Numbered from the stretch's first letter, positions 16,650-24,751 are shown. The stretch is 64,000 bases of DNA from Cryptosporangium arvum DSM 44712 (GCF_000585375.1 NZ_KK073874.1:5363251-5427250), one strand, 5' to 3'. Notes: a model not told the origin generated them from the sequence alone. A program made the numbers and translations.

Positions 16650-17024
16650 TTAACAGGAAGTCATGGCGATCGGCAGCCGACCGTGGTCGACCCGGTGGTT
16701 CCGGCACCGCATCCGGCGGTGGGCGGCGGCCCGCTCCGGGTCCGGGAACGACACCTCGACCGTGGCCCGGCAGGTGTGGCCGGCCGATCTCCGCCGGCAG
16801 TCGTGCCGCTGCGTCCGCAGCTCGCCGCTCCGATGCGGACCGCCGGCGACGCCCCACCGGTACACCGCCCAGGTGCCGTCGGCGTCGCGGGTGTCGAGGC
16901 GGTAGACCCAGGACTCGGTGGCGGGTGCGCGGTCCGAGGGGCCGGACACGATCGTCAGCAGCAGAGCCGCGGTGATCAGCGCCAGCACCGCACCGGCCGC
17001 CGCTCGGGCTCGGAGCATCGTCAT
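16650..17024 (-). CDS. Small secreted or membrane-anchored hypothetical protein
   Basis: I do not recognise this 124-residue protein. It starts with a basic stretch and one hydrophobic helix (about residues 9-27), either a signal peptide or an anchor. A Cys/His/Arg-rich region follows with at least four cysteines, as expected for an exported disulfide-bonded domain. The gene ends 8 bp before the start of the serine hydrolase on the same strand and the two could be co-transcribed. Coding status is likely but not certain. Confidence 0.5.
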   Translation of the reverse strand: MTMLRARAAAGAVLALITAALLLTIVSGPSDRAPATESWVYRLDTRDADGTWAVYRWGVAGGPHRSGELRTQRHDCRRRSAGHTCRATVEVSFPDPERAAAHRRMRCRNHRVDHGRLPIAMTSC

Positions 17025-17052
17025 CGGGTGCCGAGCGTAGGCGAGGACACAC

Positions 17053-18069
17053 CTACGGGAGGACCCTCCCGTCTGGGGGCATCGGCACGTTGAACGGCGT
17101 CACGACTTGAATGTTCGACGACGTCGAGCCGACCGGGCCCGGCAGCGCACCGTGCGTGCGCAGCAGCAGCTGGCAGGCCCGCCGCACGTCCTGGTGCAGG
17201 TCGTGGTGGAGCACCGCGGAGAGGGCGCCGTCACGCAGGAGCCGCCGGTTGTCGGCGTCGAGGTCGTGAGCGATGAACACCGGCCGGTGCGCCCCGAACG
17301 CCTCGACGATCGCCGCGTTCCCACCGCCGACCGAGTACACCGCCGCGATGTCGCGCCGGGGCAGCCGCCCGACCAGGCCGCGCATCGTCGCGTCGAGCCC
17401 GTCGCTGTTGTCGATCTCGACGACGTTCCGGTTCGGCAGGGCCCGCCGGAAGCCGGCCTTGCGCTGGTCCTCGCCGTGGAAGTAGCCGCGGCTGAGCGTC
17501 AGGAGCACGTCGCCGGGCCGGTCGCCGAGCCACTGGGCGATCAGGTACGCGGCGGTGGCCCCCGCGGCCCGGTTGTCGATGCCGACGTAGGCCACCCGCC
17601 GGGTGCCGGGCAGGTCGGTGGCCAGCGTCAGCACCGGGACGCCCGCGTCGGCGAGGTCGTCGGCCGCCCGCCGCACGCCGGCCACGTCGGGGCCCTTCAG
17701 GATGACGCCGTCCGAGCCGCGCCGCCGGATGCGCCCGAGCGTGGTGACCAGCTCCTCCGGCGTCCCGGTCTCGCGCAGGTGGTAGCGCACCCGGATACCG
17801 GCCGGGCGGAGCAGCGGCAACTCCGCGTCGAACGCCCGGCGCACGGCCGCGGAGAACCGCTCCGGCGTCTGCATGACGAGGTCGACGAGGAACGTGCGCC
17901 CGGTGAGCCGCACCTGGGTGCGCTGGCGCTCCAGGTCGGCGATCGCGCGGTGCACGTCGTTCGTCGTGTCGGGGCGGACGCCGCCGCGGTCGTTCAAGAC
18001 GCGGTCGACCGTGGCCTCGCTGAGCCCCGCCTGCCGGGCGATCTCCCGGATGCGGAACGCGTGGCCCAC
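17053..18069 (-). CDS. LacI family transcriptional regulator
   Basis: This 338-residue regulator has a LacI HTH (about residues 5-30, IREIARQAGLSEATVDRVLN, with the minor-groove hinge after it) and a periplasmic-binding-protein-like sugar-sensing domain. GTG 18069 is supported by GGAGG upstream. It is divergent from a PhyH dioxygenase and a Gfo/Idh dehydrogenase, and probably represses these two until a sugar or polyol ligand is present. A perfect short hairpin overlaps its 3' end. Confidence 0.88.
   Translation of the reverse strand: MGHAFRIREIARQAGLSEATVDRVLNDRGGVRPDTTNDVHRAIADLERQRTQVRLTGRTFLVDLVMQTPERFSAAVRRAFDAELPLLRPAGIRVRYHLRETGTPEELVTTLGRIRRRGSDGVILKGPDVAGVRRAADDLADAGVPVLTLATDLPGTRRVAYVGIDNRAAGATAAYLIAQWLGDRPGDVLLTLSRGYFHGEDQRKAGFRRALPNRNVVEIDNSDGLDATMRGLVGRLPRRDIAAVYSVGGGNAAIVEAFGAHRPVFIAHDLDADNRRLLRDGALSAVLHHDLHQDVRRACQLLLRTHGALPGPVGSTSSNIQVVTPFNVPMPPDGRVLP
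17055..17072 (-). terminator. Hairpin at 3' end of LacI gene
   Basis: ACGGGAGG and CCTCCCGT form a perfect 8-bp stem around 2 bases. It overlaps the last codons and the stop of the LacI gene. It may end that transcript or protect its 3' end; no T-run is present, and so tight a loop weakens the case. Confidence 0.4.
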
Positions 18070-18080
18070 GGCGGCCTCCG

Positions 18081-18136
18081 TTGAGGGGTTTTTGAGGGAT
18101 CCGGCCGCTTGATTATCCGGGGCACTTTTCTACGCT
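18081..18136 (+). promoter_or_regulatory. Promoter and direct repeats before the PhyH gene
   Basis: TTGATT (18109-18114) and TACGCT (18131-18136), spaced by 16 bp, make a good -35/-10 pair for the rightward operon, giving a short leader with AAGGGA before ATG 18160. Two TTGAGGG direct repeats (18081-18087, 18092-18098), 11 bp apart, lie between this promoter and the LacI start and could bind a regulator. Confidence 0.5.
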
Positions 18137-18159
18137 GCAAGGTGTCGAAGGGAACGCCC

Positions 18160-19242
18160 ATGTGGTTTTCGCACGGCGACTGCCGGGTCGAGCATCTCGC
18201 CGCACTGGTGGACACGAAGACATCATCCGACGATTATCCGTTCGCCTCGTCGATCGAGGAGAACGTGCTGATCTACGACGCGAATCGGCTGCCGGATCCG
18301 GTCGAACTGTCCCGGGCCCTTTCCGAGGGCCCCGGCGTCGTCATGATCACCGGCGCGTTCGCCGACCTGTCGATCGTCGATCGCGCGACCGCGGTTTTCG
18401 ACGCGATCATCGCGGATCAGCCAGCGGGCGGTGATCATTTCGCCCCGCCGGGCGCGAACGACCGGGTATGGAACGCGCTGGAGAAGCTTGCGCTACGTGC
18501 CCCGGACGTGTTCGCCGAGTACTACGCGAACGACGTCGTCGCGCGGGTCGCGACCGCGTGGCTCGGCCCGGGATATCAGGTGACCTCGCAGGTCAATGTG
18601 GTCAATCCCGGGGGTGCCGCGCAGAACGGCCACCGCGACTACCACCTCGGGTTCATGTCCGCCGCGCAGGCCGCACGCTACCCCGCCGCGGTGCACAGCC
18701 TCTCGCCGCGGCTGACGCTGCAGGGCGCGGTGGCGCACTGCGACATGCCGGTGGAGAGCGGACCGACGATGTACCTGCCCCATTCGCAGAAGTACGAGCC
18801 GGGTTACCTGGCGATCGGAAGACCGGAATTCCAGGAGTACTTTCAGGAGCATCACGTGCAATTACCGTTGCGTAAAGGGGACGCGGTGTTCTTCAACCCC
18901 GCGCTGATGCACGCCGCCGGGACGAATCGCTCCGCCGGGGTCCGGCGAATGGCGAACCTGTTGCAGATCTCGTCGGCCTTCGGGCGGGCGATGGAAAGCG
19001 TGGATCGGGAGCGGATGTGCACCGCGGTCTATCCGTTCCTGATCGGAATGGCCGACCCGGAGAACGTGATCGCGGCCACCGCGGAGGGGTACGCGTTTCC
19101 CACGAACCTCGATCGGGACCAGCCGGTGGACGGGCTCGCCCCGCCCAGCCAGGCCGACGTGGTGCGCCGGGCGGTGGCCGAGCAGTGGCCACCCGACGCG
19201 CTGCGTGACCGGCTCGCCGCCCACTCCGCGCGGCGGCGGTGA
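18160..19242 (+). CDS. Phytanoyl-CoA dioxygenase (PhyH) family protein
   Basis: This 360-residue Fe(II)/2-oxoglutarate-dependent dioxygenase has the facial-triad HxD at His158-Arg-Asp160 (NGHRDYHLGF) and the distal His251 with the 2-oxoglutarate-binding Arg257 (MHAAGTNRS). ATG 18160 has AAGGGA in the right position. Codon choice at third positions is less G/C-biased than in the neighbours, especially in the first third, hinting at later acquisition. It overlaps the Gfo/Idh reading frame at its stop and faces a LacI regulator, so it probably oxidises a sugar- or polyol-related compound. Confidence 0.87.
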   Translation: MWFSHGDCRVEHLAALVDTKTSSDDYPFASSIEENVLIYDANRLPDPVELSRALSEGPGVVMITGAFADLSIVDRATAVFDAIIADQPAGGDHFAPPGANDRVWNALEKLALRAPDVFAEYYANDVVARVATAWLGPGYQVTSQVNVVNPGGAAQNGHRDYHLGFMSAAQAARYPAAVHSLSPRLTLQGAVAHCDMPVESGPTMYLPHSQKYEPGYLAIGRPEFQEYFQEHHVQLPLRKGDAVFFNPALMHAAGTNRSAGVRRMANLLQISSAFGRAMESVDRERMCTAVYPFLIGMADPENVIAATAEGYAFPTNLDRDQPVDGLAPPSQADVVRRAVAEQWPPDALRDRLAAHSARRR

Positions 19243-19247
19243 TCACG

Positions 19248-20249
19248 ATGCGCCTCGGACTGATCGGACTCGGTCGCATCGGACGATTCCACGCCGGGCT
19301 GCTGCGCGGCCTGCCCGCGGTCAAGGACCTGGTGGTCACCGACCTCGACGCGGCGCTGACCGCGCAGGTCGCGGCGTCGCTGGACGCCGAGCCCGCGGCC
19401 TCACCGGAAGCGCTGCTGGCGGCGGGCGTCGACGGCGTCGTGATCGCCACCTCGACGCCGACGCACGCCCCGCTGGTGGTCGCGGCGGTGGCCGCCGGTA
19501 TCCCGGCGTTCTGCGAGAAACCGCTGGCCACGACCGCGGCCGGCGGAGCCGCGCTGGTGCGTGAACTGACCGGCGCCGACGTGCCGGTGCAGGTCGGCTT
19601 CCAGCGGCGTTTCGACCCCGCGATGGCCGTCGTGCACGACGCCGTGCGGCGCGGGGAGCTCGGGTGGCTGCACACCGTCCGGTCCACGACGATGGACCCG
19701 GCGCCGCCGCCCCAGGCCTACATCGCCGCGTCCGGTGGCATGTACCGCGACTGCGGCGTGCACGACTTCGACATCCTGCGCTGGGTCACCGGCCGTGAGG
19801 TCGCCGAGGTGTACGCCACCGGCAGCAACAAGGGCGCTCCGTGGTTCACCGAGGTCGGTGACGTCGACACCTCGACCGCCGTGCTGACGTTCGACGACGG
19901 CACGCTCGGTCTGGTGTCGAACACCCGCTACAACGCGCGGGGGTACGACGTGCGCCTGGAGGTGCACGGGTCGGCCGACAGCGTCGCGGCCGGTTGGGAG
20001 CCGCGGGTGCCGGTGCGCCCGGCCGACGCCGACGGGTTCGTGCCCGCCGACACCCCGCACCAGTTCTTCATGGACCGCTTCGCCGAGGCGTACCGCCGCG
20101 AGTTCGAGGCGTTCACCGAGGTGGTGGCCGGTACCCGCCCGTCGCCCTGCACGATGGCCGACGCGCTGGAGGCCGACTGGATCGCCGAGGCGTGCGTCCG
20201 CTCGGCCGCCGAACGACGCCCGGTCACGCTGGCGGAGGTGCGCGGCTAG
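19248..20249 (+). CDS. Gfo/Idh/MocA family oxidoreductase
   Basis: This 333-residue NAD(P)-dependent sugar or inositol dehydrogenase has the N-terminal Rossmann motif GLGRIGR (residues 7-13), the EKP motif (CEKPLATTAAGG, about residues 92-103) and a C-terminal alpha/beta substrate domain with DCGVHDFDILRWVTG near residue 168. I chose ATG 19248 because the protein family begins with this sequence; GTG 19239, overlapping the PhyH stop as GTGA, would add three residues and is nearly as likely. It forms an operon with PhyH under the LacI regulator. Confidence 0.88.
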   Translation: MRLGLIGLGRIGRFHAGLLRGLPAVKDLVVTDLDAALTAQVAASLDAEPAASPEALLAAGVDGVVIATSTPTHAPLVVAAVAAGIPAFCEKPLATTAAGGAALVRELTGADVPVQVGFQRRFDPAMAVVHDAVRRGELGWLHTVRSTTMDPAPPPQAYIAASGGMYRDCGVHDFDILRWVTGREVAEVYATGSNKGAPWFTEVGDVDTSTAVLTFDDGTLGLVSNTRYNARGYDVRLEVHGSADSVAAGWEPRVPVRPADADGFVPADTPHQFFMDRFAEAYRREFEAFTEVVAGTRPSPCTMADALEADWIAEACVRSAAERRPVTLAEVRG

Positions 20250-20290
20250 CCGGGGTCCGGCCGGGGTCCTGCTCGCCGGACCTCGATTCA

Positions 20291-20342
20291 GCGGGCCCGG
20301 TTCGGCGGGCCCGGTTCGGCGGGCCCGGTTCGGCGGGCCCGG
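20291..20342. repeat. 14-bp tandem repeat, about 3.7 copies, between convergent genes
   Basis: The unit GCGGGCCCGGTTCG repeats at 20291, 20305, 20319 and (partial) 20333. It fills the 101-bp gap between the convergent Gfo/Idh and TetR genes. Each unit contains the palindrome GGGCCC, so the array can fold into several hairpins and may act as a bidirectional transcription stop. Confidence 0.85.
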
Positions 20343-20350
20343 ACCGCGGT

Positions 20351-20953
20351 TCAGCGGGCCAGCGCCGCGAGGATGACGTCGCGGGCGGCGCGGACGGTGG
20401 CGTCGCGGGCGGCGCGGTCGCGGCCGATGCGTTCGGCGCCGGCCCGCATCGCACCGGAGAGCAGCTCGACCGTGAGCCCGACGTCGCCGACGTCACGGAA
20501 CTCGCCCCGCGCGACGCCGTCCCGGACGACGCTCTCCACCTCGGCCACGATCGCGTGGAACGGGTTCGCCGGTCCCCTGGGCATCGCGTCGACCAGGGGG
20601 CCGGAGCCCGGCCGGAACATCGGCTGCAGCGCCGGGTCGGTGGACGCGTCGAGCACCGCCTCGACGATCTCACCCATCCGGTCGGCCGCCGGGTCGCCGG
20701 CCCGCGCGGCGATCGAGGCCACCCGGTCGAGCGCGGGCCGGGCCGCGCGCTCGGTCAGGGCCAGCACCAGCGCGCTCTTGTCCCCCGCGTAGTTGTAGAG
20801 CGTGTTGCGCGCGAGCCCGGCCCGCGACGCGATGTGGCCCATCGTGATCGACTCGTAGTCGCGCTCGAGCATCAGCTCACGCACCGCCGCCGCGAGGTCG
20901 GCCCACACCCGCTCGTGGTGCTCCTCGATGCTGGCCCCGCGGATCCGCGGCAC
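20351..20953 (-). CDS. TetR/AcrR family transcriptional regulator
   Basis: This 200-residue repressor has an N-terminal HTH (about residues 20-66, with IASRAGLARNTLYNYAGDKS) and a helical C-terminal domain. The GTG start directly abuts the stop of the SnoaL-like gene, so the two form one operon. The likely operators are the repeats at 21403-21439 upstream of that operon, implying autoregulation together with the SnoaL-like protein. Confidence 0.86.
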   Translation of the reverse strand: MPRIRGASIEEHHERVWADLAAAVRELMLERDYESITMGHIASRAGLARNTLYNYAGDKSALVLALTERAARPALDRVASIAARAGDPAADRMGEIVEAVLDASTDPALQPMFRPGSGPLVDAMPRGPANPFHAIVAEVESVVRDGVARGEFRDVGDVGLTVELLSGAMRAGAERIGRDRAARDATVRAARDVILAALAR

Positions 20954-21388
20954 CTAGCGCACCCCGGCCGCGAGGTGCGCGTTCTCCTGGTAGGACGCGG
21001 TGAGCGCCACCCGGCGGAACCGCCAGCCGTCGGCCGTCCGCACCGCCTCGTTGTCGTAGAAGCCGACCACCAGCCAGCGGTTCGGCCCCTCGCCGGGAAG
21101 CCAGTGCTCGGCCCGGACGTGCGCGTGAACCGTCGCGCGGTCCCCGTCGACCGTGACGACGTGCCCGGTGATCGCGTGGTGGGTCGCCAGGAAGGGCGCG
21201 AAACTCGCGCGCAGGATCTCGACGTAGTCGCCGAGCGGCAGGGTCATCGGCGGGATGCCGGCGACCGATTCGAAGTCGAGCGTGACCGGATCGGTGAAGA
21301 CGAGGCCGGGCAACTCGTCGTACTCCTTCTGGTCCGCGATGTCGGCATACCGCCCGAACAACTCGACGATCTCAGCGTGGGCGTCCAT
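20954..21388 (-). CDS. SnoaL-like/NTF2-fold protein
   Basis: This 144-residue cone-shaped NTF2-superfamily protein opens with the usual helix (IVELFGRYADIADQKEYDEL) and ends in beta strands (GWRFRRVALTASY). Members act as small-molecule isomerases, dehydratases or binding proteins; His/Asp active-site residues cannot be assigned by eye. ATG 21388 follows an excellent AGGAG. It is the first gene of an operon with the TetR gene and is preceded by two operator-like repeats. Confidence 0.82.
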   Translation of the reverse strand: MDAHAEIVELFGRYADIADQKEYDELPGLVFTDPVTLDFESVAGIPPMTLPLGDYVEILRASFAPFLATHHAITGHVVTVDGDRATVHAHVRAEHWLPGEGPNRWLVVGFYDNEAVRTADGWRFRRVALTASYQENAHLAAGVR

Positions 21389-21402
21389 GGGAGCTCCTTT
21401 TA

Positions 21403-21439
21403 ACGACAACTTGTCGTAAACAATACGACAGGTTGTCGC
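21403..21439. promoter_or_regulatory. Two TetR-type operators, ACGACAA-C-TTGTCGT and a near copy
   Basis: A perfect 7+1+7 palindrome (21403-21417) is followed, centre to centre 22 bp, by a near-copy ACGACAGGTTGTCGC (21425-21439). They sit just upstream of the SnoaL-like/TetR operon. A spacing of two helical turns suits cooperative binding of two TetR dimers. Confidence 0.75.
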
Positions 21440-21781
21440 AATCAGGTAGTGCGGGGCCGACGGGTGGGGTTGAGCATCGAGGCGAGCTACGGCCCGGTCC
21501 GGTGAGCCGCTGAGGGCGACCGCCGGTTACGCCTGGTTACCGGGCGACGGGCGAGACGAACGAATGCGGACGGTCCGCCCGGTGGACGTGACACATCGCG
21601 GCCAGCGTCATGTGAGCCGATCGGCGGCATCCTTGTTCGCCGAGTCGCACGGAGACCTCGACAACGGCGAACACGTAGCCGAGGCGCGTCCACATTGGCG
21701 TCCCAGACCGCGAACCACGGAAGGGCGGGCGTGACGCGGCAGGTGTGACGGGGCAGATGTGGCGGGGCAGATGTGGCGGGG

Positions 21782-22017
21782 CAGGCGCGGCGGGGCAGGC
21801 GCGGCGGAGCAGGCGCGGCGGAGCAGGTGTGGCAGAGCAGGGCAGCCCGGGCGGGCGCGGCAGAGCGAGCGCGGCAGGGCGGGGCGCCGCGGGACAGGCG
21901 CGGCGGAGCAGGCGCGGCGGAGCAGGCGCGGCGGAGCAGGTGTGGCAGAGCAGGGCAGCCCGGGCGGGCGCGGCAGAGCGAGCGCGGCAGGGCGGGGCGC
22001 CGCGGGACAGGCGCGGC
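21782..22017. repeat. Near-perfect tandem duplication with 113-bp period
   Basis: A stretch of 110 bp at 21795-21904 recurs without change at 21908-22017, and a few more matching bases lie to the left with two mismatches. Within it are shorter units such as GGCGCGGCGGAGCA. The period is not a multiple of three, so the duplication would not keep a reading frame. This argues for non-coding DNA and a recent duplication. Confidence 0.85.
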
Positions 22018-22670
22018 AGCCGGGCGGGACAACCCCTGGCGGGCATGGCGGGGCAGGCGCGACGGGGCGGGCGCAATGGGCGTGGCGGAGCAGGCGCGGC
22101 AGGGCGGGGCGGGACAACCCCTGGCAGGCGCGGCGGGACAGGCGCGGCGGGACAGGCGCGGCGGGGAGGTCGCCGCTGAGCCTGGCGCGCGGCTCGCGGA
22201 GCGCGGCCACCGGATCTGCCGGGCCCGCCCCGCCGCAGGAGGTCGGCAGGGATCCGACCTCGTCGTCCAGTCGCGGCCGACCTGTCCGGGCGCGTCGCAG
22301 ACGAACTCCGGGCGACTTCAGCCGGTTCGATCGGGCACCGGGCAACAAGGCCGCGGGGCCGAGCGCTGACACCGGAGCGGCGAACTCTCGCCGTGGCACC
22401 GGCTCGAGGTCTCGGACGGCGATGAGCAGGACGCCGGCGAGAGCCGAGTGCGTGGTCGCCACCGTCGCCGTGTGCGTACGGCTGGACTCGGCGACCACCC
22501 GGCCGCAGCTCGCGCAGGCCCCGACCGAGCCGAGCACACCCGGCTTGTGCAGCGAGGAGTTCGGCCGGGCAAGTGGAACGGTGCAGGTTGCCCGTGGATC
22601 CGCGAGAACGAGCAGTCCGCCCCGGAGCGGCTGTTCGAGCGGCAAACGGCCGTCGGCACCCGCCGAGATC

Positions 22671-22742
22671 AGCGGCACCCTCCAGGTCAGCGGCGCCCTC
22701 CAGGTCAGCGGCGCCCTCCAGGTCAGTGGCACCCTCCAACGC
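22671..22742. repeat. 18-bp tandem repeat, four copies
   Basis: The unit AGCGGCRCCCTCCAGGTC repeats at 22671, 22689 and 22707, with a diverged fourth copy at 22725. A 19-bp repeat with core CCAACGCCAGCAGCGCCC follows from 22737 in two copies. No gene in the region can be supported, so the repeats appear to be non-coding. Confidence 0.8.
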
Positions 22743-22967
22743 CAGCAGCGCCCGCCAACGCCAGCAGCGCCCTCGAACCCAGGCGCCCCGGAGGCGATGA
22801 GCTCCACCGCGGCTTCGAGCCCGGCCGACGCCCCCTACGACCGCCCACCACTCCCCTCTGCGGCCGACAGCGGCATTCCCCACCCCCGGCGAATCCGGAA
22901 GCCACATCGGAAAGCGCTCTGCGCCCACGCCCCCACCATCAACAAACCATTGTGTACCTGCTCCCAA

Positions 22968-22987
22968 ATGTAGTACACCTACTACAT
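22968..22987. promoter_or_regulatory. Operator overlapping start codon, ATGTAGTA-CACC-TACTACAT
   Basis: This perfect inverted repeat with 8-bp arms and a 4-bp spacer ends inside the ATG (22986) of the ABC ATPase gene. There is no Shine-Dalgarno sequence; TAGTAC at 22971 could be the -10 element, with TTGTGT (22950-22955) as a poorly spaced -35, so the message is probably leaderless. The GTxxTA...TAxxAC pattern resembles sites of YtrA-type GntR repressors of ABC operons, but the regulator encoded in this operon is of XRE type. Confidence 0.7.
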
Positions 22988-23903
22988 GCAGGCCGACACC
23001 ACGATTGATGTGCGTGACTTACGGATGCGCTACGGGGACACCGACGTACTGACCGGGGTCTCGTTCACTGCCCTCCGGGGCGAGGTCCTCGTCCTGCTCG
23101 GCCCGAACGGCGCCGGCAAGACCACCACGATCGAGATCCTGGAAGGGTTCCGGAGGCGGTCGGCCGGGGAGGTGCGGGTGCTCGGCGCGGACCCGGCGCG
23201 CGGTGGGGAGAGCTGGCGCGCCCGCGTCGGCATCGTGCTGCAGTCCTGGCGCGACCACAGCAAATGGCGGGTCCGGGAGCTGCTCGAGCACCTGAGCCGC
23301 TACTACCGGGCGTTCGCCGGCGACCGCCGCCCGTGGAACGTCGACGATCTGCTGGCCGCGGTCGGCCTGTCCGCCCAGGCCGGCCTCAAGATCAGCAGCC
23401 TCTCCGGCGGCCAGCGACGCCGGTTCGACGTGGCGGTCGGCATCATCGGCCATCCCGAACTGCTCTTCCTCGACGAGCCGACCGCGGGTTTCGACCCCGA
23501 GGCCCGCCGCGAGTTCCACGACCTCGTGCACGAGATCGCCGACGACGACACCACGATCCTGCTGACCACGCACGACCTGGACGAGGCCGAGAAGCTCGCC
23601 GACCGGATCCTCATCCTGTGCGGCGGCACGATCATCGCCGACGGCTCGGCCGACGCGCTGACCCGGCGGATCTCCACCCAGGCCGAGGTGCGCTGGCGCG
23701 TCGGCGGCACCCGCTACGTGCACGCCACCGACGACGCGACCGCGTTCGTCCGCGGGCTGTTCCGGCAGCACGACGACGGGATCACCGACCTCGAGGTGCG
23801 CCGGGCCAGCCTCGAGGACACCTACATGACGATGGTGCGGCAGTTCGAAGCCGGACGCCGCGACACCGCGGTCCGCGAGTTCTCGGAGGTGGCGTCGTCG
23901 TGA
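22986..23903 (+). CDS. ABC transporter ATP-binding protein
   Basis: This 305-residue ATPase of a two-gene exporter has Walker A GPNGAGKTT (residues 39-47), signature LSGGQ (139-143), Walker B LLFLDEP (159-165) and an H-loop in TTHDLDEAEKLADR. It belongs to the DrrA/CcmA-like group that powers drug or lipid export with an ABC-2 permease. The start codon lies inside an operator and no ribosome-binding site precedes it. The gene overlaps the permease gene by GTGA, so the two are co-translated. Confidence 0.93.
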   Translation: MQADTTIDVRDLRMRYGDTDVLTGVSFTALRGEVLVLLGPNGAGKTTTIEILEGFRRRSAGEVRVLGADPARGGESWRARVGIVLQSWRDHSKWRVRELLEHLSRYYRAFAGDRRPWNVDDLLAAVGLSAQAGLKISSLSGGQRRRFDVAVGIIGHPELLFLDEPTAGFDPEARREFHDLVHEIADDDTTILLTTHDLDEAEKLADRILILCGGTIIADGSADALTRRISTQAEVRWRVGGTRYVHATDDATAFVRGLFRQHDDGITDLEVRRASLEDTYMTMVRQFEAGRRDTAVREFSEVASS

Positions 23904-24751
23904 ACCCCACTCTGAACGCCGTCCGGGCCGGGACGTCACGTGGTCTGATCGAGCTGCGCCAGACCCTGACGACGCCGATGGACCTGTGGAACCACGTGTT
24001 GCCCAGCGTCATCTACCTGGTCGTCATGTACTTCACCCGTGGCGACACCGTGCCGGGCACGGACTTCTCGCTCGGGGCCCGGACGCTGCCCAGCCTGATG
24101 GGCATGACGATCGTCTTCAGCGGACTGTCGACGATGATGATGTCGCTCGCGGTCGAGCGCGAGGACGGCACGCTGCTGCGGGCCAAGGCCGTGCCGAGCG
24201 GCATGGTCGGGTATCTCGTCGGCAAGATCGTGCTGGTGTCGTCGATGACGGTCGTCAACATCGCGATCATCCTGGTGCCGAGCCTGTTCCTGCTCGACGG
24301 GCTGGCGATCGGCAGCGTCACCGGGTGGTTGACGCTCGCCTGGGTGCTGGTGCTCGGCCTGGTGGCGACGCTGCCGCTGGGCGCGGTGCTCGGCGCGCTC
24401 ATCGACAACCCGCGCAACGGCGGCCTCGCGATCCTGCCGATCATGGCGCTCATCGCGATCTCCGGGATCTTCTACCCGCTCGACGGTTACCCGGACTGGC
24501 TGGCGGCGCTCGGGCGGGTGTTCCCGGTGTACTGGCTGGGCCTCGGGATGCGGTCGGCACTGCTGCCCGACAGCATGGCGGCGGTGGAGCACGCGGGGTC
24601 GTGGCAGCACCTGGAGACGCTCGGCGTCCTGGGGGCCTGGGCGATCGCCGGACTGCTCGCGGCGCCTATCGTTCTGCGCAGGATGGCCCGCAGGGAGTCC
24701 GGTTCCGCCGTGATCGCACGGCGGGAGCGGGCTCTGCAGCGGGCCGCGTGA
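23900..24751 (+). CDS. ABC-2 type transporter permease
   Basis: This 283-residue membrane protein has about six transmembrane helices and is the partner of the preceding ATPase. Typical ABC-2 features are a cytoplasmic N-terminus, the segment VEREDGTLLRAKAVPSG between helices 2 and 3, and GIFYPLDGYPDWLAALGRVF before the last helices. GTG 23900 overlaps the ATPase stop and is preceded by GGAGG. The stop codon lies inside the first unit of a 25-bp repeat that runs up to the XRE gene. The exported compound is unknown. Confidence 0.9.
   Translation: MNPTLNAVRAGTSRGLIELRQTLTTPMDLWNHVLPSVIYLVVMYFTRGDTVPGTDFSLGARTLPSLMGMTIVFSGLSTMMMSLAVEREDGTLLRAKAVPSGMVGYLVGKIVLVSSMTVVNIAIILVPSLFLLDGLAIGSVTGWLTLAWVLVLGLVATLPLGAVLGALIDNPRNGGLAILPIMALIAISGIFYPLDGYPDWLAALGRVFPVYWLGLGMRSALLPDSMAAVEHAGSWQHLETLGVLGAWAIAGLLAAPIVLRRMARRESGSAVIARRERALQRAA

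Larger units (their letters stand above)
21440..22967. other. Gene-poor repetitive region of about 1.5 kb
   Basis: I see no supportable gene here. Several frames on both strands stay open for 100-470 codons, but their translations are Arg/Ala/Gly/Pro-rich, have no domain, lack ribosome-binding sites and arise from the repeated GC-rich units. The left half (about 21730-22175) is built from degenerate units of the type GGCGCGGCGGAGCA; the middle (about 22200-22660) is unique sequence; the right contains 18- and 19-bp tandem repeats. A decayed gene in the unique part cannot be excluded. The last bases hold the ABC-operon promoter. Confidence 0.6.

Noticed and set aside
21782-22742. Possible CRISPR array
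   Set aside because: Repeats are directly adjacent or nested, without unique spacers of constant length, and no cas genes are in the window.
21759-22973. Open frames of about 400 codons on both strands through the repeat region
   Set aside because: The repeat period of 113 bp would shift frame, the translations are low-complexity, and no start signals are seen; I list the region as gene-poor instead.
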